A stretch of 64,000 bases of DNA, from NCBI GenBank assembly GCA_018649885.1, contig JABIHA010000127.1:1-64000 (forward strand). Direction: 5' to 3'. The notes beneath the pieces are model-generated. The model saw nothing but the letters and a program-made list of their open reading frames with translations, made no database searches and was not told the origin of the DNA. Position numbers and translations under genes: made by a program. This stretch comes from Bacteriovoracaceae bacterium (lineage in GTDB: Bacteria > Bdellovibrionota > Bacteriovoracia > Bacteriovoracales > Bacteriovoracaceae). Shown here in pieces: positions 9,606-18,122 of the stretch (positions are counted from its first letter, which is position 1; the number at the start of each line of letters is the position of its first letter).

Positions 9606-9674
9606 AAAGATCATTTGGTTGGAAAAAAAATACCTTATGAAATTATCTGTATTTTAGTAAAACTTTGCCAGTAA
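9606..9674 (+). pseudogene. Remnant of an S23-type four-helix-bundle gene
   Basis: The 22 codons before TAA read KDHLVGKKIPYEIICILVKLCQ-like sequence and differ from positions 55-123 by only a few bases. No start or N-terminal part is present, so it is a 3' fragment left by internal deletion of the element. Confidence 0.75.
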
Positions 9675-9677
9675 TTC

Positions 9678-9720
9678 TCGGGCAAGGGCAAGTGACAATC
9701 GGGCAAGTCAACGTATAAGG
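9678..9720 (+). repeat. Right inverted-repeat arm of element copy B
   Basis: Begins 3 bases after the remnant stop codon, exactly as the arm in copy A does, and runs TCGGGCAAGGGCAA to ACGTATAAGG. Paired with 9465-9507 it could fold into a 43-base stem closing a loop of about 170 bases. Confidence 0.9.
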
Positions 9721-9866
9721 GCCCCATATAAGAACATTCATTTCTGTTTTAGATTTTTCCTTGGAAGAAGTCCAATTCTTGTATACGCTCGCCCATGCCA
9801 GACTAGGTCGGAGCTAAGTTGAAATAACAGTCAGTTCGAGTCTTAAACTGTTCAATTTAATATTGA

Positions 9867-10181
9867 TTAAAGAACAAAATATACTCTAGCTATCCAACAT
9901 GAATGATTTGATTTGTAACATTCGTCTGATTCAAAATCTTCACATGTAGATTTTAGAACTGTTAGTCCTTTGATATGTAATTCTCGTCCCATTTGAACGG
10001 TAGCATTTTCACATTCTTGTCTTGTATCAGCTCCATCACCATCTTCATCAAAAACGGTTTCTGCTGTGGGAGCATTTTTATAGGTATCAATGGTTGAATC
10101 ACTTCTAGACTGCTCTTGGGCCCCAGCAAGACTTGCTGTGAAGGCAGAGACAACAACTAGCGTGCGGATGGTTTTAAACAT
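9867..10181 (-). CDS. Small secreted cysteine-containing protein
   Basis: 104 residues. The open frame extends to 10244, but the ATG at 10181 has AGAGGAGAAG just upstream and begins a good signal peptide, MFKTIRTLVVVSAFTASLAGAQ. The mature part has an acidic DEDGDGAD segment and five cysteines (QECEN, STCEDF, DECYKSNHSCW) that may pair. No family is recognised. Its 3' end abuts the flank of element copy B. Confidence 0.7.
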   Translation of the reverse strand: MFKTIRTLVVVSAFTASLAGAQEQSRSDSTIDTYKNAPTAETVFDEDGDGADTRQECENATVQMGRELHIKGLTVLKSTCEDFESDECYKSNHSCWIARVYFVL

Positions 10182-10298
10182 GGTCTTCTCCTCTAAAATT
10201 AATTTCCTAATCGGTATCAATGAGAAAACTGTCTGACAATGCACCGTGTAAAATATTCTAGTGGGTAAAATTGCCCCCCAGGAAGGAGGGCACCGAAC

Positions 10299-10787
10299 TT
10301 ATATTCTTTCTATGCTCATGCGTGATAGTCCTACATTGATGCCAAAGCCATTTACGGCTTCAAGGGTAAGGTTGAGTCCAAGGGAATTTTCATTTGAAAT
10401 GGCAGCGATTGTCGCCCCTGCCCCTGTCCCAAGAGAGCCAGTCATATTGACCACGGCGTAGTTACCAAGAAGAGAGTCAACACCATCAGAGACTGCAATA
10501 TTATAGCCTCCTCCCACCACTGAGTATCTTCCAAGAGCGATTCTGAGACCTAGAGGGCGGCCTCCAATTTTAATAAAAACATCACTCGTTTCCACGTCAC
10601 CTTCGAGGCTTACACAAGTGATTTCTCCCTTACCTTTTAAGGAAAAGCTGCCAAAAATAATCTGTGCGCCACGACCCTTGAGATTGAATTTTAATGCGCA
10701 ATTCCATAGGTCAGTGCTTGCGCTTGCCTGGCTTGAAATGCCCATACTAAATGCCAATAAAATAAGTCCTAATAATTTTGTTTTCAT
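10299..10787 (-). CDS. Secreted glycine-rich protein, unknown function
   Basis: 162 residues with signal peptide MKTKLLGLILLAFSMGISSQASA. The mature protein alternates glycine-rich beta-type stretches (IIFGSFSLKGKGE, GRYSVVGGGY, GSLGTGAGATIAA, GFGINVGLSRM), as in small beta-barrel or beta-sandwich envelope proteins. Two cysteines, WNCAL and ITCVS, are close to the N-terminus. The upstream region shared with the divergent regulator gene holds the palindrome at 10868-10918. Confidence 0.7.
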   Translation of the reverse strand: MKTKLLGLILLAFSMGISSQASASTDLWNCALKFNLKGRGAQIIFGSFSLKGKGEITCVSLEGDVETSDVFIKIGGRPLGLRIALGRYSVVGGGYNIAVSDGVDSLLGNYAVVNMTGSLGTGAGATIAAISNENSLGLNLTLEAVNGFGINVGLSRMSIERI

Positions 10788-10867
10788 CTCTAAACTCCTT
10801 TATTTATAACAAATAAGATGATTTCTATGGCTCAAGTTAATGGGGATTGTTTGTGGATGTCTATGGG

Positions 10868-10918
10868 TTTCGGAACAAAGTGTCCCTAACTTACATGGCG
10901 GGACATTTTGTTCCGAAA
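10868..10918. promoter_or_regulatory. 19-base inverted repeat made of two GGRAC-N5-GTYCC boxes
   Basis: TTTCGGAACAAAGTGTCCC (10868-10886) and GGGACATTTTGTTCCGAAA (10900-10918) are inverted copies with one difference. Each arm is itself a near-palindrome, GGAAC-N5-GTCCC or its complement. The site lies between a divergent secreted-protein gene (start 10787) and the TIGR02147 regulator (start 10960). It could be an operator or a transcript hairpin. The same box recurs at 61064-61078 and 61133-61147. Confidence 0.6.
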
Positions 10919-10959
10919 AGTTTTGCCATGGCATGCTTTGGTAGTTTATAACTGGGTTC

Positions 10960-11736
10960 ATGGAAACCTTGAACCTAAAATCATGTAGGCAATTACTGGC
11001 AGATGAACTTTCTGACAGGAAGTCTAAAAATAGCTTCTATTCTCTTAGGGCCTTCGCAAGAGATTTAAAAATTGGGAGCACCTCACTTTCCGATGTTCTT
11101 GGTGGGAAGAGAAATCTTTCTAAGACTAATATTGAAAAAGTAAGTGAAAAACTAATGCTCTCACCTGAGCACAGGAAATTTTTAATAGGTGAGCTCTACA
11201 AAGGTGAACCTTCGAGTATCAGTACTGAGCAAGAAAGAAGAGATTTGCTGGAAGAGGATTCTTTTAAGCTTATTTCAAATTGGTATTATTTGGCGATTTT
11301 AAACTTGGCCAATATAAAAGGTAATAGCTCAAGTCCCGTGTGGATAGGTGAGAGGCTTGGGATTTCAACAATTGAGGCCAGTACTGCTATCGAGCGACTT
11401 TGCAGGCTAGGACTTTTGTCTATCAAAAATGACAAGTTAATAAGAACTGGAAGGCCCATAGTCACCACTCACGATATTCCTTCAGCGGCGATCAGGAAAG
11501 CTCAACATCAGCTGCTTGATATGGCCAAGATTTCGCTTGATAGTGATAGCGTTGAGCGTAGAGAGTTTGAATTTGAAGTGATGGCGATAAATCCCAAAAA
11601 AATAAATAAAGCTAAGAATCTTGTAAACGAGTTTCTAGATAAAATATCTGATTGTTTGGAGAAGGGACCAAGAAGTGAAGTGTACGCACTTGGTTTTCAA
11701 CTTTTTCCGCTTTCTAAAGAGGAGCAAGACCGATGA
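10960..11736 (+). CDS. TIGR02147-family regulator
   Basis: 258 residues. The N-terminal block FYSLRAFARDLKIGSTSLSD and SGKR-like LGGKRNLS resemble a Cro/CI-type helix-turn-helix. The centre FKLISNWYYLAILNLANI and WIGERLGISTIEASTAIERL (second winged-helix) and the end SEVYALGFQLFPLS are typical of the TIGR02147 family, which is expanded in Bdellovibrionota and Fibrobacter and is thought to act in transcription. Its stop overlaps the start of the next gene by ATGA, so it is translated together with a secreted metalloprotease. A palindrome at 10868-10918 may be its own operator (inference). Confidence 0.88.
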   Translation: METLNLKSCRQLLADELSDRKSKNSFYSLRAFARDLKIGSTSLSDVLGGKRNLSKTNIEKVSEKLMLSPEHRKFLIGELYKGEPSSISTEQERRDLLEEDSFKLISNWYYLAILNLANIKGNSSSPVWIGERLGISTIEASTAIERLCRLGLLSIKNDKLIRTGRPIVTTHDIPSAAIRKAQHQLLDMAKISLDSDSVERREFEFEVMAINPKKINKAKNLVNEFLDKISDCLEKGPRSEVYALGFQLFPLSKEEQDR

Positions 11737-12779
11737 GACTACTATTATATGTGCTGGTTGTACTACCAACAATGGCATTTTCAGGTGACAGGATTAGAAA
11801 TGGCGGAGGAATTGCTGAGCAAAATGTATTAACAGCTTATTGGAACTTAGACCAATATATCAAAATATGTACTCAAAACGAAAAAACATGTAAGACCACT
11901 GATAAAGAAAAAGCTCTTCTTGGAAAGATTCGAAAAAATCTAGAACTTGAATACAGTGCTAATAAAAATGAAGAGGGTGAAAAGAAAGAAACCCAAATTA
12001 TTTTTACCACTGCAAAGAAAGAAAAAGACGCTAGCTTTTTTACCATTGGTGGCGAAGTAAAAATTGCTAAAACGGGTGACTACGCAGCTGATCCGATTTA
12101 TTTTAATACTGATCTAATGTATTCCAAAAATGATGAGGGATTAGTAGAGCCAATAAGTATTTCAGACTCTCTAGCAATTTTAGTTCATGAGATGGGACAT
12201 CATCACGATGTTCTTGATCACACTTACCTGTCACTGGTAGGAGCGAAGGTATCGGCGATGCTTCAAAAAAGAATGGAAGAGGCCAGGCTTTTCCCCCATT
12301 CAGATGCTATTAAAGCGGTGGTTATTAATGAGAAAAATACTAAGTCCTTTCCTAGCTTTTTAATTTTTGTACAAGATCAGGTACTGGATATTTCAAAAGA
12401 AATCAAAGATGAGCTCAAGTGTTCAGGAGCGATTCCAAAAGAATTTAGTAGCAAAAGACCTCAAGGGGCCAATGTCTTTAACCTTTCTTGGGATATTAAA
12501 AATGTTAAAAAAATAAAAAAGAAGAAAATTCGTTTCACTCTTAAAGGTAATCTTGCCCTATTTTGCAAAAAAGATGCAGAAATAGATAAATACCAAAAAG
12601 AGCACAACCTTAGAGTTGAGTTTAAAGTTAGACTTGTCACAAAAAAAGACTCTAAGGGGGAGAAAATACGATCATGGGAATTGGTAGAGGACTCAATAGA
12701 TGTCGACCAAGTCTTTGATCCATGGTGGTTTATTATTCGAATCCCCAACTTGGGAAATCTATTTACTGGGCAGCTTTAA
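11733..12779 (+). CDS. Secreted HExxH metalloprotease-like protein
   Basis: 348 residues with signal peptide MRLLLYVLVVLPTMAFS. HEMGHHHDVLDH at residues 152-163 carries a zinc HExxH motif with additional histidine and aspartate ligand candidates. The C-terminal part is lysine-rich and beta-like. The ATG overlaps the stop of the TIGR02147 gene, and regulator-target pairing of this kind suggests dedicated control. It may be a periplasmic or secreted protease used on prey or on the cell's own wall (inference). The 3' end overlaps the convergent VWA gene by 17 bases. Confidence 0.75.
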   Translation: MRLLLYVLVVLPTMAFSGDRIRNGGGIAEQNVLTAYWNLDQYIKICTQNEKTCKTTDKEKALLGKIRKNLELEYSANKNEEGEKKETQIIFTTAKKEKDASFFTIGGEVKIAKTGDYAADPIYFNTDLMYSKNDEGLVEPISISDSLAILVHEMGHHHDVLDHTYLSLVGAKVSAMLQKRMEEARLFPHSDAIKAVVINEKNTKSFPSFLIFVQDQVLDISKEIKDELKCSGAIPKEFSSKRPQGANVFNLSWDIKNVKKIKKKKIRFTLKGNLALFCKKDAEIDKYQKEHNLRVEFKVRLVTKKDSKGEKIRSWELVEDSIDVDQVFDPWWFIIRIPNLGNLFTGQL

Positions 12780-13974
12780 GAGACTTTATCGCCTTGTCGA
12801 TCCCACTGAGTGTGAGTGGGAACATTTCAAAAATATCATCAATTGCCTTAATTGTGGGATGCTCCCAGGAGACAGGGTCTTCAGGGTTTAGCCAAACAGT
12901 TTTTGGGAATTTAGATTTAAATTGTTGCCAGCGATCGATGGAAACTGGTGAAGTATTTGGTTTTTTTAACATCTGCAGTGTACTGTAGTAATGATAAGTC
13001 TCACCATTCATACTAAATAGTTCATAAGGGGCCATACAGGCATCGCCCACAATGACAACTCTCGTTTCCTTATTGTATTCATTGTACAATTTATCGAGTG
13101 TAACAGAATCACTATATCTAAGAGAGCTCCCCTTGTAGAGATGGTCGTAGAGAGTATTGTGAAAGTAGAAACTTTTGAATTTTTTGAAATGGTTAAGTTG
13201 ATGTGCTGCTGAAAAAAGTCTTCCCACTCTGAATGAGTAGGGATCCATTGAGCCACCAACATCCATAAGTAAAAGAACTTTTAGATTATTTTTCTTTTTT
13301 GATTCAAATACTAGATCAATGTCACCACCATTACGGCATGTTCTGGTGATAGTTTTATTTATATCAATTTGGGGTCGTCCAACTTTTTTTAAGTGACGCA
13401 AATTTTTAAGAGCGACTTTAATTTGTCTAACTTCTAAGACCATGTCGTGGCGATATGACTGAAAGTTTCTCTCTCCTGCGACAGCAATGGCAGAACGGCC
13501 CTTACCTGATCCTCCAATCCTAATCCCTTGGGGATTGAAACCACTATTTCCAAAAGGTGAGGTTCCTCCTGTCCCAATCCAGTGATTTCCTCCATCATGC
13601 CTTTCTTTTTGATCTTTTAATCTTTTTTCCAGCTCGCAGATAAGCTCCTCTGGAGGGATATTGAGGGCATCCTTAAGTCTCTGCTCATCCAATTCAAATT
13701 TCTTTGCGCTTTCAAGCCACTCATTAAGTAGAGATTTAAACTTTGAATCATCAGACATAATTTCACCAAATAAACTGGCAAAAACGATGTCGTAAGTATC
13801 AAAATGCTTTAAGTCTTTGACTAGAGTTGACCTGGCCATGTGATAAAAAGAGTCTGCTGAGACAGTTTCATTTGAGTCAGCATAGTGAGAGAGCACGTGT
13901 ATTAAATCCAGTAGCTCTGAGATTGAGACTGGAACTTTCTTTCGCTTAAGTTCTAAAAAGAAAGGTAGAAACAT
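12763..13974 (-). CDS. VWA-domain (CoxE-like) protein
   Basis: 403 residues. A helical N-terminal region is followed by a glycine-rich linker (about 129-162, GGNHWIGTGGTSPFG) and a von Willebrand A domain with the metal-site motif DVGGS at 238-242 and the later threonine/aspartate segments. The architecture and the gene order after a MoxR ATPase match MoxR/VWA chaperone-like pairs. The start directly follows the MoxR stop (TAAATG). The client protein is unknown. Confidence 0.88.
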   Translation of the reverse strand: MFLPFFLELKRKKVPVSISELLDLIHVLSHYADSNETVSADSFYHMARSTLVKDLKHFDTYDIVFASLFGEIMSDDSKFKSLLNEWLESAKKFELDEQRLKDALNIPPEELICELEKRLKDQKERHDGGNHWIGTGGTSPFGNSGFNPQGIRIGGSGKGRSAIAVAGERNFQSYRHDMVLEVRQIKVALKNLRHLKKVGRPQIDINKTITRTCRNGGDIDLVFESKKKNNLKVLLLMDVGGSMDPYSFRVGRLFSAAHQLNHFKKFKSFYFHNTLYDHLYKGSSLRYSDSVTLDKLYNEYNKETRVVIVGDACMAPYELFSMNGETYHYYSTLQMLKKPNTSPVSIDRWQQFKSKFPKTVWLNPEDPVSWEHPTIKAIDDIFEMFPLTLSGIDKAIKSLKAAQ

Positions 13975-14766
13975 TTATTTTTTTACCTTTCTTGCATCTT
14001 CTTCCGTTTTGAGAAGTGTTCCTAAAAAGGGAAGACTTGAGATATCGCTGACGCTGGCACCTTGGTGAATAAGAACATTAATCCAGTCAACCAACTCACT
14101 TGTAGATGGGCGTTTTTTCAAATCGATATTTCTAATTTCATAAAATTTACTAAGGCTTGTGTCGAGGAGCTTCTTATCGATTCCTGGGTAGTGGGCCTTG
14201 ATAATAGTCTCCATAAAATCAGAGGTAGGAAATTCTATGTAATGAAAGATGCATCTCCTTAGGAATGCATCCGGTAATTCTTTTTCACTATTTGAGGTAA
14301 TTATCGTGAGAGGTCTACTGCTGGCCTTAATCTTTTTCCCGGTCTCCATAATGACAAATTCCATCTGGTCTAGTTCAGCTAGTAAATCATTGGGAAACTC
14401 AATATCACCTTTATCAATTTCATCAATTAGAAGTACTGCTTTTTCTGAATTTAAAAAAGCTGCCCCCATGGGTTCAAAGCGAATATAGTTTTCAATATTG
14501 TGAACTCTCTCGTTTTTATCTAATTCAGCAAATCTAGAGTCGTTTAGTCGCGAAACGGCATCGTAGAAATAAAGTCCATCCCTAGCAATGGAAGTCGACT
14601 TAACAGACCATTCATAGAGGTCTAATTTTTTCTCTTCGGCGATGTGCTTTGCCAGTAGGGTTTTACCGGTCCCAGGCTCTCCTTTGAGCAGAAGTGGTCT
14701 TCCGGTAATTTCAGCTACTTTAATTGCTTCTCGTAGCGGCTCACTCAGTACGTAGGTAGTGCTCAT
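13975..14766 (-). CDS. MoxR-family AAA+ ATPase
   Basis: 263 residues. Walker A GEPGTGKT at 29-36, Walker B LLIDEIDKGD near 113, sensor 1 ITSNSEKELPDAFLRRC with the arginine finger region. These define the MoxR type. It forms a two-gene operon with the VWA protein and is divergent from ggt, 50 bases away. MoxR/VWA pairs remodel or metallate partner proteins; the partner here is not evident. Confidence 0.92.
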   Translation of the reverse strand: MSTTYVLSEPLREAIKVAEITGRPLLLKGEPGTGKTLLAKHIAEEKKLDLYEWSVKSTSIARDGLYFYDAVSRLNDSRFAELDKNERVHNIENYIRFEPMGAAFLNSEKAVLLIDEIDKGDIEFPNDLLAELDQMEFVIMETGKKIKASSRPLTIITSNSEKELPDAFLRRCIFHYIEFPTSDFMETIIKAHYPGIDKKLLDTSLSKFYEIRNIDLKKRPSTSELVDWINVLIHQGASVSDISSLPFLGTLLKTEEDARKVKK

Positions 14767-14816
14767 TTGGACTCCATCATGCTAAAATTTCTGCTTTCAT
14801 ATTAAAGGAAATATAG

Positions 14817-16526
14817 ATGAAGATAAAGACACTAGTTATTATTCTGATGACCCTTTCATGCTCAAGACTACAAATTGTTGACCCACTAGCGGGGCATAAA
14901 AGACAGGAATACGAAGCATCTTCTGAAAACTATATGATTTCCACTCAAGGTGTTTACTCCTCAAAAGCTGGCAAGAAAATGTTCGAGCTTGGCGGCAATG
15001 CAGTTGATGCAGCTACTGCGATCTCCTTTGTTATTTCTGTGGAAAGGCCTCAGTCTACTGGTTTAGGCGGTGGCGGCTTTATGTTAATCAATATTCCGGG
15101 CTCTGGAGTCAAGGCCATAGACTTTAGAGAAAAAGCCCCACTTAAAGCTTATGAAAAGATGTATCTGGATAAAGATGGCAAAGAGATTCCAAGAATGTCT
15201 CTTGACGGTATCCATGCTGGAGGAGTTCCAGGACTTGTGGCCGGAGTTTTAGAGGCCCATAGCCGATATGGAAAATTACCTATTGAAAAGGTACTGGCCC
15301 CCGCCATTGAATTAGCGGAAAAAGGTTTTGATGTTTACCCTGAACTTGCTTTTGCTCTCAATCATAGAAAAAAAGTTCTCGCTAGGTTTCCTTCCAGCAA
15401 GGCGATATTTCTTCACTCAGATGGGACTCCATTAATAGTGGGTGAAAAGATTTTTCAAAAAGATTTAGCAAAGACTCTAAAGACTATTGTAAAAAAAGGA
15501 AAAAATGGTTTTTACCGAGGATGGGTGGCCAAGGCAATTGTTAAAGAGTCCAAAAAAAGGGGAGGCTTCATACGTTATGGCGATTTAAGAAGGTATAACG
15601 TCAAGTGGAGAGAGCCTGTTGTTGGTAAATATAAAGGACTAGATATTTATTCAATGTCACCTCCTAGCTCAGGTGGTGTGCATGTAGTACAAATCCTTAA
15701 TATTCTGGAAGGCCTTGAGCTAAAGAAGTTTGGTCCCCAAAGTCCTAAGTCTATTCATTACACAGCTTCAGCAATGCAGCTTGCCTTTGCCGATAGAGCA
15801 AAATACTTAGGAGATGCTGACTTTGTAAAAGTACCGGTAAAGGGACTTACCAGTAAGGCCTATGCAAAAGAGTTGAGGGCTCAAATTCAACCAAATACTG
15901 CCAAGAAAATGAAAGCAGTTGACCATGGAAATCCATTTCCTTATGAATCAAGTGAGACTACTCATTTTACAGTTATGGATAGGTACGGTTTTGTTGTGAG
16001 CTCAACTCAGACTATAAATGGCTTGATGGGATCTGGGTTGGTTATACCTGGAACGGGGATAGTCCTTAATAATGAAATGGATGATTTTGCTACTAAAGTA
16101 GGTGCTAAAAATTTATTTGGGGCCGTCGGTGGTGAGAAAAATTTAGTAGAGTCAGAGAAAAGGCCTCTCAGCTCTATGTCTCCGACAATTGTTTTAAATA
16201 AGGGAAAACCAGTGATTGCACTTGGCACCCCTTCTGGCACCAGAATCCTTACATGTGTGGCCCAAGTTCTTTTAAACTATCTCGAACATGAGCTTCCACT
16301 TTATGAATCTGTCGCAGCGACCAGGATTCATCATCAATGGTACCCAGACTCCATAAGGATAGGTCCTCCATATTTTAACGACAAATTGCTAAACAGGTTA
16401 AAAGGTATAGGTTATAAGATAAATAAATCTCCACTTCATTGCAGGATTCAAGCGATTTCGAATGAGGAGGGAAAATTACACGGGGTCTCTGATCCTAGGG
16501 GCGAAGGCTTAAGTATAGGAGGTTAA
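14817..16526 (+). CDS. ggt: Gamma-glutamyltransferase, lipoprotein form
   Basis: Cleaves gamma-glutamyl bonds of glutathione in the periplasm. 569 residues. The N-terminus [15 protein letters not shown] is a lipoprotein signal. [19 protein letters not shown], the nucleophile context [10 protein letters not shown] (Thr381 at the autoprocessing point), the SRPLSSM-like RPLSSMSP and GTPSGTRI motifs are all present, so the enzyme should be active and self-cleaving. It is first in an operon: the SEC-C gene starts 2 bases after its stop. Confidence 0.93.
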   Translation: MKIKTLVIILMTLSCSRLQIVDPLAGHKRQEYEASSENYMISTQGVYSSKAGKKMFELGGNAVDAATAISFVISVERPQSTGLGGGGFMLINIPGSGVKAIDFREKAPLKAYEKMYLDKDGKEIPRMSLDGIHAGGVPGLVAGVLEAHSRYGKLPIEKVLAPAIELAEKGFDVYPELAFALNHRKKVLARFPSSKAIFLHSDGTPLIVGEKIFQKDLAKTLKTIVKKGKNGFYRGWVAKAIVKESKKRGGFIRYGDLRRYNVKWREPVVGKYKGLDIYSMSPPSSGGVHVVQILNILEGLELKKFGPQSPKSIHYTASAMQLAFADRAKYLGDADFVKVPVKGLTSKAYAKELRAQIQPNTAKKMKAVDHGNPFPYESSETTHFTVMDRYGFVVSSTQTINGLMGSGLVIPGTGIVLNNEMDDFATKVGAKNLFGAVGGEKNLVESEKRPLSSMSPTIVLNKGKPVIALGTPSGTRILTCVAQVLLNYLEHELPLYESVAATRIHHQWYPDSIRIGPPYFNDKLLNRLKGIGYKINKSPLHCRIQAISNEEGKLHGVSDPRGEGLSIGG

Positions 16527-16527
16527 G

Positions 16528-17010
16528 ATGAGTTTATGTTACTGCGGGTCTAGCAAAGAATTTGAAAAATGTTGTTCTCCTTATATAAGTGGAGCTGAAA
16601 ATGCTCCAACTGCTGAGGCAACTATGCGGGCAAGATATTCTGCATTTGCCAGTGGATCTATTGATTTTGTTGAAAAAACTCATCACCCTAAAAGTGATGA
16701 TGAATTTGACCGCGAAGAAACTGAGAGTTGGGCCAAAAATTCTGACTGGCAAGGTTTAAAAATAATTGAAGTCAACCAAGGCAGTGCTACTGACACCAAA
16801 GGCACAGTTGAGTTTGTTGCATCTTATAGTAATAGTGGAGCAGCACTTGATCATCACGAGCTGGCCACTTTTGAAAAAATTGATGGCATGTGGTTTTTTG
16901 AGGATGGAAAAGTTTTTCATTCCCCACTTAAAAGAAGTGCTCCCAAATTGGGACGAAACGATCCATGTAGCTGTGGTAGCGGAAAGAAATTTAAACGGTG
17001 TTGTGGATAA
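16528..17010 (+). CDS. YchJ-family SEC-C motif protein
   Basis: 160 residues. The N-terminal [13 protein letters not shown] and C-terminal [15 protein letters not shown] are two SEC-C zinc motifs flanking a YchJ (UPF0225) middle domain with [16 protein letters not shown]. The ATG follows AGGAGG. It is embedded between ggt and a redoxin with almost no spacing (TAAATG to the next gene). The cellular role of YchJ proteins is not established. Confidence 0.9.
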   Translation: MSLCYCGSSKEFEKCCSPYISGAENAPTAEATMRARYSAFASGSIDFVEKTHHPKSDDEFDREETESWAKNSDWQGLKIIEVNQGSATDTKGTVEFVASYSNSGAALDHHELATFEKIDGMWFFEDGKVFHSPLKRSAPKLGRNDPCSCGSGKKFKRCCG

Positions 17011-17607
17011 ATGAAATCCTGGATTTTAATATTCTTATTGATATTTTCTTTTTCAACTTCCTCCTGGGCGATGGCCGTGGGAGAGAAGGCCTTTGACTTC
17101 AGTTTGAGCGGTAGTGGGGGCAAGAGCTATTCGCTTTCCCAGTTTCGTGGAAAAATTGTGGTTTTAGAGTGGTTCAATAAGGACTGTCCATTTGTAAAAA
17201 AACACTACACAACAGGAAATATGCAGCTTCTTCAAAAGGTATATAGAGAAAAGGGAGTTGTATGGCTTTCCATTGTTTCTTCAACTAGAGGCAAGCAGGG
17301 ATATTTATCTGAAGAGCAGGCATCAAGTGTTCATGTTGAAAGAGGCATGCACTCTCATGCAATTTTATTAGACAAGACTGGTGATATCGGCAGGGCCTAT
17401 GGCGCGAAAACGACTCCTCATATGTTTATTATTGGTAAGGACGGAAAATTGGCCTACAAAGGGGCCATTGACGACAAACCTTCAACTGATTCAGAAGACA
17501 TTAAAGGATCGAGAAATTTTGTTAAAGAATCCCTTGATCTTTTATTAAGACGAAAAAAACTTTTAATCTCTTCCACTAAGGCCTACGGCTGTTCTGTTAA
17601 ATACTAA
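17011..17607 (+). CDS. Exported thioredoxin-fold redoxin
   Basis: 198 residues with signal peptide ending SSWAMA. The thioredoxin-like core has EWFNKDCPFVKKHY, with one cysteine (Cys59) at the position of the peroxidatic or CxxC first cysteine, TTPHMFIIGKDG around the cis-proline, and a conserved C-terminal TKAYGCSVKY bearing a second cysteine. This single-Cys plus tail-Cys pattern is typical of a family of periplasmic redoxins. Linked with ggt it may act in thiol metabolism outside the cytoplasm (inference). Confidence 0.85.
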   Translation: MKSWILIFLLIFSFSTSSWAMAVGEKAFDFSLSGSGGKSYSLSQFRGKIVVLEWFNKDCPFVKKHYTTGNMQLLQKVYREKGVVWLSIVSSTRGKQGYLSEEQASSVHVERGMHSHAILLDKTGDIGRAYGAKTTPHMFIIGKDGKLAYKGAIDDKPSTDSEDIKGSRNFVKESLDLLLRRKKLLISSTKAYGCSVKY

Positions 17608-17620
17608 CACTACTCCCTTC

Positions 17621-17796
17621 TCCTTTTTATTGGGCTTGACAGTTGCCCTTGCCCTCCCTAGAAAAATTTCCTATTTCCTATTTCCTATTTCCTATTTCCA
17701 AATGGCCATCAATACAAGATTGTTTTTTTTAATTTGTGATCAAAAGGTATCTTGTCTTGGGAGGGCAAGGGCAACTGCCAACACCCAATAAAAAGA
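17621..17796. repeat. Long stem-loop with GGGCAAGGGCAA core and internal CCTATTT repeats
   Basis: The left arm from about 17623 (CTTTTTATTGGG...TTGCCCTTGCCCTCCC) pairs with the right arm 17759-17794 with only a few differences over about 36 bases. The loop of about 100 bases holds four tandem CCTATTT units (near 17669-17699) and an inner ATACAAGAT/ATCTTGTCT pair. The TTGCCCTTGCCC core is the same as in the S23-element arms, though the rest differs. It sits between two convergent genes and might also stop transcription. Likely a miniature palindromic element. Confidence 0.75.
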
Positions 17797-17840
17797 TGAA
17801 GGGGTGAATGAAAGCCTTATGCAAAATGGTTCTAGGCTTC

Positions 17841-18122
17841 CTACTTATTCTTCTTCTTCTTCTTCTTCTTCTTCTTCTTCTTTTGGAACTTGATAAACTT
17901 AGGATCGATTGAGAAACTCACAATTTGACCGTGATATATTTTGACTTGCTTGGGGAGTAAATCTCTTGGAATACTCATGACTTGGTCAAATTGATCTTTG
18001 ATTTGGACCGTCTTTTTATCAAAGTACTTATAGACAATCCCTGTGACAATCACACTATCCTGGGCCACAGAAGCGTAGCTAAGATTACTTAAAAGGGAAA
18101 TAAATAGTAATACTTTTTTCAC
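17841..18122 (-). CDS. Small secreted protein with poly-lysine tail
   Basis: 93 residues. The GTG start overlaps the TAG stop of the upstream gene (TAGTG), implying coupling. A signal peptide MKKVLLFISLLSNLSYA precedes a small beta-type domain (VIVTGIVYKYFDKKTVQIKD). The last 13 or so residues are about eleven lysines plus NK, encoded by a CTT/AAG microsatellite. The tail should vary in length by replication slippage without loss of frame. Function unknown. Confidence 0.7.
   Translation of the reverse strand: MKKVLLFISLLSNLSYASVAQDSVIVTGIVYKYFDKKTVQIKDQFDQVMSIPRDLLPKQVKIYHGQIVSFSIDPKFIKFQKKKKKKKKKKKNK
17848..17880. repeat. TTC (AAG on coding strand) microsatellite, 11 units
   Basis: Eleven perfect TTC triplets encode the poly-lysine end of the 17841-18122 product. 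Confidence 0.95.

Larger units (their letters stand above)
9415..9815 (+). mobile_element. Internally deleted palindromic S23-type element (copy B)
   Basis: Two 43-base arms (9465-9507 and 9678-9720) are inverted copies differing at one position. Weaker inverted similarity continues outside them, for example CGACTAGATCAAAACTTAAC read on the minus strand near 9420-9437 against AGACTAGGTCGGAGCTAAG near 9800. Between the arms are about 98 bases of unassigned sequence with an AGGAAGAGGAG ribosome-site-like run, then the last 69 coding bases of an S23-type gene matching copy A. The body of the gene is missing, so this looks like a non-autonomous deletion derivative. It follows the DUF4956 terminator and fills the gap to the next gene. 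Confidence 0.65.

Noticed and set aside
9231-9614. 127-codon open frame on the minus strand across the DUF4956 gene end and element copy B
   Set aside because: It is antisense to the DUF4956 gene and its terminator and continues into the inverted arm; the composition is not protein-like and there is no ribosome site.
17669-17699. CCTATTT tandem units considered as a CRISPR array
   Set aside because: Four contiguous 7-base units without spacers, inside a stem-loop. No CRISPR array or cas gene was seen in the window.
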